This document shows positions 55,690 through 61,783 of a stretch of DNA of 64,000 nucleotides, in pieces. The notes below the pieces were generated by a model that did no database searches, was not told where the DNA came from, and saw only the letters and a list, made by a program, of their open reading frames with translations. Origin of the DNA: Clostridium sp. AF37-5 (GTDB lineage Bacteria > Bacillota > Clostridia > Lachnospirales > Lachnospiraceae). The first letter of the stretch is position 1. Each line of letters starts with the position of its first letter. Where the stretch lies: positions 1-64,000 of the forward strand of contig NZ_QUDR01000005.1 of the NCBI RefSeq assembly GCF_003477605.1. The letters are read 5' to 3'. Made by a program: the position numbers and the translations under genes.

Positions 55690-55763
55690 ACCACTTCGTG
55701 ACACTTTACTCCACTTCTCACCACTTTTATATTAATAATACACCACTTAGTGGGAATTGGCAA
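55690..55763 (-). promoter_or_regulatory. mraZ promoter with MraZ-box operator repeats
   Basis: TTGCCA (55758-55763), 17-bp spacer, TATTAT (55735-55740) on the minus strand. Downstream lie GTGGT, GTGGA, GTGTC and GTGGT at 10-bp steps (starting at 55724, 55714, 55704 and 55694), the spacing and core known for MraZ boxes. A fifth GTGGT lies in the promoter spacer (55742-55746). This supports autoregulation of the whole dcw operon. Confidence 0.85.
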
Positions 55764-55794
55764 GCCTAATTCCAATTTTTTTCCTGTTTGTACG

Positions 55795-55843
55795 CAAAAA
55801 AAGGCCCCGCTTATCTACTTTATATCGTAGATAAACAGAACCT
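55795..55843 (-). terminator. Terminator after lgt
   Basis: On the minus strand arms 55827-55843 and 55802-55818 pair over 17 bp with several G-U pairs, followed by a TTTTTTT run. It separates the ychF-lgt unit from the dcw promoter. Confidence 0.85.
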
Positions 55844-55856
55844 TTTTCCTGTTTTG

Positions 55857-56726
55857 TTATTTTTCTTTCTTTTTCAACCGTCTCATCCGATAAATCCAGA
55901 CAACCACGCCAGCCACTACAAGAACCGCCGAAAATACCTGTGATACAGCAATTCCGGTTGTTCCAATCTGTAACTGGTCGGTACGCAGTCCCTCAACCCA
56001 TGCTCTGCCAAGACCATATCCGATGAGATAAATGAGAAAAATCTCTCCATCAAATTTCTTTTTCTTCGTATAAAGAAGCATTGCCGTCAACACCAACACA
56101 TTCCATGCCGCTTCATACAAGAACGTCGGATGCACCTGAATATAACGAATGCCATCTTGTATGCTGATATGCTCTCTCATCGTAGAAGTAATATTTGCCG
56201 ATGTGACATCACTAACCTTTAGGCGCATGGCAAACAACGAATCTGTATATTCTCCAAATGCCTCCCGGTTCATAAAATTACCAAACCGTCCGATAATCTG
56301 TCCAAGCACCAGTCCCGGCACAGCCGTATCGGCAAACAAAAAGAAACTGTATTTTTTCTTTTTACAATAGACAATTGCAGTAAGTACAGCAGCAATTACA
56401 CCACCATAAATCGCAAGTCCGCCGCCTCGTGTGTTAAAAATCTGCAATAAATTGTTCTTATAGGCATCCCAGCTAAACGCTACATAATATAAGCGTGCTC
56501 CGATAATCGCAAAAATAATTCCCCAAATCGCATAATCGGAGTAAACATCCGGCTCCTGCCCGGTTCTCTTTGCCTGCCATCTCGCCAGCATAAGCCCGGC
56601 AAGCATACCACAGGCAATGATAATACCATAAAAAGCAATCGTGAATCCACCGATGGTAATTCCTTTTGGCAAATGTCCAATGGTAATTCCCAAATGTGGA
56701 AATGCAATATCTGCCCCTTGACTCAT
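55857..56726 (-). CDS. lgt: Prolipoprotein diacylglyceryl transferase
   Basis: Membrane enzyme that attaches diacylglycerol to the lipobox Cys, the first step for lipoproteins such as those at 5144-5554 and 32728-33795. The 289-residue protein has about seven hydrophobic helices. The family signature GLVLGQIIGRFGNFMNREAFG is central, with HPTFLYEAAWN and the C-terminal GYGLGRAWVEGLRTDQL. It lies 34 nt after ychF and ends at a strong terminator. Confidence 0.96.
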   Translation of the reverse strand: MSQGADIAFPHLGITIGHLPKGITIGGFTIAFYGIIIACGMLAGLMLARWQAKRTGQEPDVYSDYAIWGIIFAIIGARLYYVAFSWDAYKNNLLQIFNTRGGGLAIYGGVIAAVLTAIVYCKKKKYSFFLFADTAVPGLVLGQIIGRFGNFMNREAFGEYTDSLFAMRLKVSDVTSANITSTMREHISIQDGIRYIQVHPTFLYEAAWNVLVLTAMLLYTKKKKFDGEIFLIYLIGYGLGRAWVEGLRTDQLQIGTTGIAVSQVFSAVLVVAGVVVWIYRMRRLKKKEK

Positions 56727-56759
56727 CCCAAATACCCCTCTTTCATTTTATAATCGATT

Positions 56760-57857
56760 TTATACATTAAAGCGGAACAATACAACATCGCCATCCTGTA
56801 CAACATACTCTTTTCCTTCGGAGCGCACAAGACCTTTTTCTTTTGCTCCGTTATATCCATTGTACTCTACCAGATTATCATAGCTTACCACTTCCGCACG
56901 AATAAATCCGCGTTCAAAATCCGTATGAATTTTACCAGCTGCCTGTGGTGCCTTCGTTCCTTCTGTAATCGTCCATGCACGCGTCTCATCCGGACCGGTT
57001 GTCAAGAAACTAATCAAACCAAGAATGCGGTAGCTGGCGCGAATCAGTTTCTCAAGACCGGACTCAGTAAGTCCCAAATCTTCCAAGAACATCTTCTTCT
57101 CATCATCATCCAGTTCCGCAATCTCCTGCTCAATCTGTGCACAGATAACAAACACTTCTGATTTTTCCTCTTTTGCAAACTCACGCACCTTTGCTACCTG
57201 TTCATTGGATGCACCATCGTCAGCCAAATCATCTTCTGATACATTTGCCGCATAAATAACCGGTTTTGCTGTCAAAAGATTATATTCCTTAAACCACTCT
57301 TCTTCCTCTTCATCCAAAAGTTCAAAATTCTTTGCCAAATGTCCTTCTTCCAAAAAATCTTTCAAACGCTTCATCATTTCTACTTCTTTGGCAAGTTTCT
57401 TATCATTATTCGCACCGCGTGCTGTCTTAGCAATACGGCGGTCCAAGATTTCAACATCCGAAAAAATAAGTTCCAGATTAATTGTCTCAATATCACGCAG
57501 CGGATCAATACTTCCGTCTACATGAACAATATTCGTATCTTCAAAGCAGCGGACAACATGTACAATGGCATCCACCTCTCGAATATTTGACAAGAACTGG
57601 TTTCCTAATCCTTCTCCTTTGGATGCTCCTTTTACCAATCCTGCAATATCTACAAATTCAATAACTGCCGGTACGGTCTTCTTCGACTCATGCATCTTAG
57701 TCAATACATCCAGTCTTTCATCCGGCACCGGTACGACTCCGACATTCGGGTCAATGGTACAAAATGGGTAGTTTGCCGATTCTGCTCCTGCTTTTGTTAA
57801 TGAATTAAATAATGTACTTTTTCCTACGTTGGGAAGCCCCACGATTCCGAGTTTCAT
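56760..57857 (-). CDS. ychF: Redox-regulated ATPase YchF
   Basis: Obg-family P-loop protein that prefers ATP and binds ribosomes; its cellular role is not settled. The 365-residue protein starts at MKLGIVGLPNVGKSTLFNSL (57857), with AAAGGA upstream. It has the G-motifs (FVDIAGLVKGASKGEGLGNQFL, YAANVSEDDL), a helical insertion (about 125-190) and a C-terminal TGS domain (TTGPDETRAWTITEGTKAPQ). Extending the frame upstream to 57935 only crosses the promoter. It lies at the border between core genes and the defence island. Confidence 0.96.
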   Translation of the reverse strand: MKLGIVGLPNVGKSTLFNSLTKAGAESANYPFCTIDPNVGVVPVPDERLDVLTKMHESKKTVPAVIEFVDIAGLVKGASKGEGLGNQFLSNIREVDAIVHVVRCFEDTNIVHVDGSIDPLRDIETINLELIFSDVEILDRRIAKTARGANNDKKLAKEVEMMKRLKDFLEEGHLAKNFELLDEEEEEWFKEYNLLTAKPVIYAANVSEDDLADDGASNEQVAKVREFAKEEKSEVFVICAQIEQEIAELDDDEKKMFLEDLGLTESGLEKLIRASYRILGLISFLTTGPDETRAWTITEGTKAPQAAGKIHTDFERGFIRAEVVSYDNLVEYNGYNGAKEKGLVRSEGKEYVVQDGDVVLFRFNV

Positions 57858-57930
57858 GCTATCAAGTTCCTTTCTTACAAACCGTAATCCGGTCGATTTC
57901 TTTATAAATGAGTTATAAAACTCAGAATTT

Positions 57931-57959
57931 ATCATACCATAAAGAAAGTAAAAAGTAAA
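57931..57959 (-). promoter_or_regulatory. Promoter of ychF-lgt
   Basis: TTTACT (57954-57959), 17-bp spacer, TATGAT (57931-57936) on the minus strand, about 75 nt before the ychF start. A moderate match to consensus. Confidence 0.5.
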
Positions 57960-57962
57960 ATC

Positions 57963-58234
57963 TTATGTTAAATAGGTTTGTGTCAAGTGTTCGTTGGCAC
58001 TTTTTGTTTTCCGTAATTCCGTAGAAACGGCAGCGAACATTTGGCACAACTCCATCATTCCAAGCTCAGTTTTTCTTTCCAATATATAAAATTTGGAACT
58101 TTTATCATTTCTTCAAACAAGAAAACAAATTAAAAACAATACTACTGGAACAACCAAAACTAATGAATACCAAATAAACTCAAAAAAAATCTTACATTGC
58201 TGCACAAACGGGAAAATCTCACTTAGATAATTAT
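57963..58234 (-). other. Possible gene remnant and inverted repeat downstream of the SLATT gene
   Basis: On the minus strand one frame (about 58226 down to 57963) is open apart from a single TGA. It encodes a hydrophobic helix (FIWYSLVLVVPVVLFLICFLV) and then a charged segment ending ELRKTKSANEHLTQTYLT at TAA 57963-57965. No start or ribosome site is evident. The last 85 nt also form an inverted repeat (TTGTGTCAAGTGTTCG near 57976 against CGAACATTTGGCACAA near 58034), so the same DNA could be a terminator-like structure. I cannot say whether it is a decayed gene or chance. Confidence 0.3.
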
Positions 58235-58741
58235 TTATTTTTTATACTCCATAGAATCCTTCATTTCCTTGCATTCCTTTTTGTATTTATACCATCTAAT
58301 CCCCAATTCACTACACTTTTGTTTTACTGTTCGAAAGAAATCAACATCATCTCTATATTCAGCCTTTTCCATTAATTTATCATAATTTCCTTTTAAGCTT
58401 GAACAATTCTTCTCTGTTAATTTGCGCTTTAACGTTTTTACCGAATTCAAAACTTTTTCTGCCCCTTCTATTCTTTCTGCATACTTTGCACTTCCATTAA
58501 CTAATGAATAAGCTAAAGTTACTATTGATAAAATTATCCCAAAATAATTGGAAAGTTTTGCATCAAACCAACAAGGAAAGAATTCACCAGTCAAGGGATA
58601 AACAATCAACGAAATACTGTAAAATACAACAACAAATTCTGAAAATTTCTTTTTTCTTGATAACCTTTTCATCATATTTGAATAATTGCACTGTGTTGTT
58701 TCCATAATATCAAATATTTTATCTTTGTTATATTCTTTCAT
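58235..58741 (-). CDS. SLATT-domain two-TM membrane effector (putative defence)
   Basis: The 168-residue protein starts at MKEYNKDKIFDIMETTQ (58741), with AAAGGTG upstream. After a basic segment (KRLSRKKKFSEF) come two hydrophobic helices (about 33-52 and 61-80) and a long helical C-terminus with AERIEGAEKVLNSVKTLKRKL. This matches the SLATT fold (SMODS- and SLOG-associated two-TM domain), predicted to form membrane pores as an effector in nucleotide-signalled defence systems. No nucleotide cyclase, SLOG sensor or reverse transcriptase is encoded next to it here. It sits 0.9 kb from brxL and beside a dead toxin-antitoxin pair, so a defence role is likely but inferred. Confidence 0.6.
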   Translation of the reverse strand: MKEYNKDKIFDIMETTQCNYSNMMKRLSRKKKFSEFVVVFYSISLIVYPLTGEFFPCWFDAKLSNYFGIILSIVTLAYSLVNGSAKYAERIEGAEKVLNSVKTLKRKLTEKNCSSLKGNYDKLMEKAEYRDDVDFFRTVKQKCSELGIRWYKYKKECKEMKDSMEYKK

Positions 58742-58836
58742 AAAATCACACCTTTCATCGTTATTATACGACAAAAAATGCAATATTAAAAGATTATTCT
58801 ACGACATTTAATCGAATCCTAAAATAAAAAATAGAT

Positions 58837-59316
58837 TTATGTTACCATTCCTCCTGCTTGATATTGCAATCCTTGTGTCTGTCGAATAACAGTCTCAAGC
58901 AACTCCTACCCCCGTTATCTTATCTTCCACCTTATCACTAAAATTTTTCCCTAACTGTGCAATTAAATAAGCCGCCAGATTATATGTCTGATCCTCTTTA
59001 TCTATTCTACTAAATCTTGCCAGTTTCCTTTTAACCTTATTGCTAAATGGTTCTGAGTTAACAACAAGCGGTTTTATTGTGATAGAAAAATATCCCAGTA
59101 ACGCTGCATCTTTAGCGACAAAACCAAATATGTAACCGCCTGATGCTTCTTAGTAAATAGTATTGCCTGTTCTTTTAAAAATCGCTCCACAGCCGGATTT
59201 AATGGACAAGAAAACTCAGAAAGAATCTGATTCAATTTATCCTCTCCGACCCTCTGGTCATCATTGTTTAAAAATTCACGAATGTTTAGCACAATGTAAT
59301 TATTTGCTGATTCCAT
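58837..59316 (-). pseudogene. GNAT toxin-like acetyltransferase with two frameshifts
   Basis: The first frame (59316 down to about 59120) encodes ILSEFSCPLNPAVERFLKEQ and TKKHQAVTYLV, the N-terminus typical of TacT-like GNAT toxins that acetylate aminoacyl-tRNA. A one-base loss near 59120 shifts the frame; the sequence continues as VAKDAALLGYFSITIKPLVV and NLAAYLIAQLGKNFSD. A second shift in a G-run near 58908 is followed by ELLETVIRQTQGLQYQAGGM and a stop at 58837-58839. The protein would otherwise be about 155 residues and lacks the normal last strand. Sequencing error could mimic this, but two shifts plus the stop in its partner argue for decay. Confidence 0.65.
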
Positions 59317-59362
59317 TCGTTTTTTCCCTTTTCTCCATAAACTTTATAATATCATCTGCTCC

Positions 59363-59494
59363 CTATAAATAGGTAACATTAATCGGTACACGAGGCGTTT
59401 TATCGTTGGCAGATGCTTCAATCGCATCAGCAAACATCTCCACCTGTCTCTTCCCTGATAGTATAAAATTCTTTGTGATACTTGAAGTTGCCAT
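59363..59494 (-). pseudogene. Antitoxin of the GNAT pair, with premature stop
   Basis: A 43-residue frame starts at ATG 59494 with AAAGGAGG upstream: MATSSITKNFILSGKRQVEM and FADAIEASANDKTPRVPINV, then TYL and TAG at 59363-59365. The same frame continues after the stop as GADDIIKFMEKREKTNGISK and ends by overlapping the GNAT start by about 15 nt, the layout of an intact antitoxin-toxin pair. So a nonsense mutation has removed the last 20 or so residues. The upstream 59500-59645 holds AT-rich sequence with TATAAT-like boxes and GTATATAAATGTAC palindromic stretches, likely the pair's promoter and operator. Confidence 0.55.
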
Positions 59495-59645
59495 GTAAAC
59501 ACCTCCTTTATTAATATAGTACATTTATATACTTTTCTATATTTATTATATTAGCTAAGAAGAAATTTTGCACTCCTCAACAGAGTACAGATACGAATAG
59601 GCGATATATCTAAAAAATCACATGGTAATTTTTTATCCCATACTC

Positions 59646-61763
59646 TTATTCGACCCCTAATGCCTTAAACACAGCATCCTCTGCACTCTGATACGGAATC
59701 AACTGAAATGCACTCATCAGATCCGCAGGAACACTTGCAAAATCAACAAAAGAGGTACTTGGAATCAGCACCTTCTTTGCACCACTGTCCAAACACACTT
59801 GAAGTGTATTGGCGAGCTCATCCACCTTTATCATCGTACCGCTAATCGTAATATCACCCAGAATTGCCAAATTGCTGACTACCGGCTTTCCCAGTGCAAT
59901 CGAACAAAGGGCGACTAAAGTAGGAAGTGCCAGCTTCTCCGTCATTCCAATCCCCTGCAAATCCTGATAATTGATGATATAATCTTTGGTCGAAGTACTG
60001 ATGGAACCACTGATACGGTTGCCATTTGCCTTCAAATAGTTAAATGCTGTATTCACCGCTTCTTTACACTTAGAATCGCTTCCTAAACCGGTTCGTTCAA
60101 TCTTGCCATTTCCGGGAAGCATCTGGCTTTCCAGACGGAATACTCCAAGCATACCGCTTTTCCCTCTGGATACGGTATAAACCTGTCCCGGATTGCACAT
60201 TCCATCCGGTATCAGTTTTCCACCTCCCTGCTCCGGAACAGAAACATAATGTTCTGACATATCCTCCAGATCAATATAAGAGAAGTTCACATCGTAGAAT
60301 TCCATACCTCCCAGTTTTTTCAGCTGTTCTTTGACTCGGCGACGCATTTCCAAGGCAATCTGAATAACTTCTTCCAGTTCTTCTTTGGTAAACTCGCCAT
60401 TCGGGTATATCAATTTCAAATAACCGTCTACCATACGTCGGACCGCAATCGTATCACGTTGGTTCAGGTTTCTTCCCAGCCGGAAATAGTGGTCAAGTGC
60501 ATCACCATATTGTTCCTTACGAAGTTCCCGAATAAATTCTGCCAGATAATCACTAATAAAACCATAATCATCGGTAAAATGCTCCGGTCTGAACTTCGGA
60601 ATCTCCCATCCTGGAAGATAGCAGTGCATGCGATCAAGAAATGCTGTATCCGTTCCCATTTCCGACGGAAATGGAGCAAACAAACTTGATGTTTTCAACA
60701 GAACATCTACACTCTGATTGATGTTCCCCACAAAGACCATGGAAGCTGTAGCAGCCTTTTCTTCTTTGCCACGGGCAAAAGAGCCAGATGCCATATAATC
60801 TTTCATAATCTGGATACCATCTTTATCTTTGAACTTAATACCCGCTACTTCATCAAAAGCAATGCAGTCCCACAAGCCAACCAATCCGACCGTCTTACGT
60901 CCCATATTGTAAAACAAGTTTGCAACTGTTGTCTGTCCACCGGAAATCAAAATACTGTTTGGAGAAATTTCTTTGTAGAGATGGGACTTACCTGTGCTTC
61001 TCGGTCCCAGCTCACAAAGATTAAAGTTATTCTCCACTAATGGAATCATCCGAGTCAAAAGCAGCCATTTCTCACGATATGTAAATTCATCCGGTTCCAT
61101 ACCGATTGAACGGAGAAGAATATCCAGCCATTCATCTTTCGTAAAAGCCTTTCGTCCCTTCTTCAGCTCGTCAATATCAATGTGCGGCATCTGGATTGGT
61201 GTCAGCTTACGGATACTGATCGGCGAAATATCTTTTTGCTTTTTTTGTTTAGAACGAAGTGGATTTCCATCAATATCCTCAATTCCGAAATTATTGTCGC
61301 CCTCAACCTCATAGTCCAACTGAACAATGCACCAAATACCGCCGCAAAGTAAGCGGTCAAACTTTTCCGGGTATTCATCGGCAATCGGTACATTGCCAAC
61401 TCCCAAATTGGAAAACTCTGCAAAAAAGCAGTCCTTTTTCATATCCAAACGGACTGTCACCATATCAATGATTGTGTGGCTGCCTTTCTTACGCAGCTGT
61501 GATAAAATCTTCTGTGATTCATCCGGGCGTACAAAATTATCGGCAAGAATACGCTTCACATTCTGTACGCCTTTTTCAATAACATTTTCATCATCTGAAC
61601 TGCAATACTGCCCCAACAGGAACTCAAGAACATAAACCGGAACATTTGCTCCTTCCTTGATTTTCTTTGTCAGATCTTTCCGGACAATCTTACCGTCAAA
61701 ATTCTGACGAAGCTTGTCCTTTATTTCTTCACGAGTGCTTTCGCCCTCTGTAAATTGCTCCAT
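59646..61763 (-). CDS. brxL: BREX type 1 protein BrxL
   Basis: Component of the BREX phage-defence system, which blocks phage replication and marks host DNA by methylation. The protein has 705 residues from ATG 61763 (GGGAGG upstream). An N-terminal domain (about 1-215) is followed by an AAA+ core with Walker A GPRSTGKSHLYKE, Walker B IAFDEVAGIKF and the sensor-like MVFVGNINQS. The C-terminal Lon-like domain (about 580-705: SISTSTKDYIINYQDLQG, LAILGDITISGTMIKV) seems to lack the Ser-Lys dyad. It lies 20 nt after pglZ and ends the operon; an AT-rich hairpin follows the stop. Confidence 0.95.
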   Translation of the reverse strand: MEQFTEGESTREEIKDKLRQNFDGKIVRKDLTKKIKEGANVPVYVLEFLLGQYCSSDDENVIEKGVQNVKRILADNFVRPDESQKILSQLRKKGSHTIIDMVTVRLDMKKDCFFAEFSNLGVGNVPIADEYPEKFDRLLCGGIWCIVQLDYEVEGDNNFGIEDIDGNPLRSKQKKQKDISPISIRKLTPIQMPHIDIDELKKGRKAFTKDEWLDILLRSIGMEPDEFTYREKWLLLTRMIPLVENNFNLCELGPRSTGKSHLYKEISPNSILISGGQTTVANLFYNMGRKTVGLVGLWDCIAFDEVAGIKFKDKDGIQIMKDYMASGSFARGKEEKAATASMVFVGNINQSVDVLLKTSSLFAPFPSEMGTDTAFLDRMHCYLPGWEIPKFRPEHFTDDYGFISDYLAEFIRELRKEQYGDALDHYFRLGRNLNQRDTIAVRRMVDGYLKLIYPNGEFTKEELEEVIQIALEMRRRVKEQLKKLGGMEFYDVNFSYIDLEDMSEHYVSVPEQGGGKLIPDGMCNPGQVYTVSRGKSGMLGVFRLESQMLPGNGKIERTGLGSDSKCKEAVNTAFNYLKANGNRISGSISTSTKDYIINYQDLQGIGMTEKLALPTLVALCSIALGKPVVSNLAILGDITISGTMIKVDELANTLQVCLDSGAKKVLIPSTSFVDFASVPADLMSAFQLIPYQSAEDAVFKALGVE

Positions 61764-61783
61764 CTTTCTATCCTCCCGCAATA

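Noticed and set aside
57858..57935. Longer N-terminus for YchF
   Set aside because: The extra 26 residues lack similarity to the family, and the region carries the promoter; the P-loop start MKLGIVGLPN is the family start.
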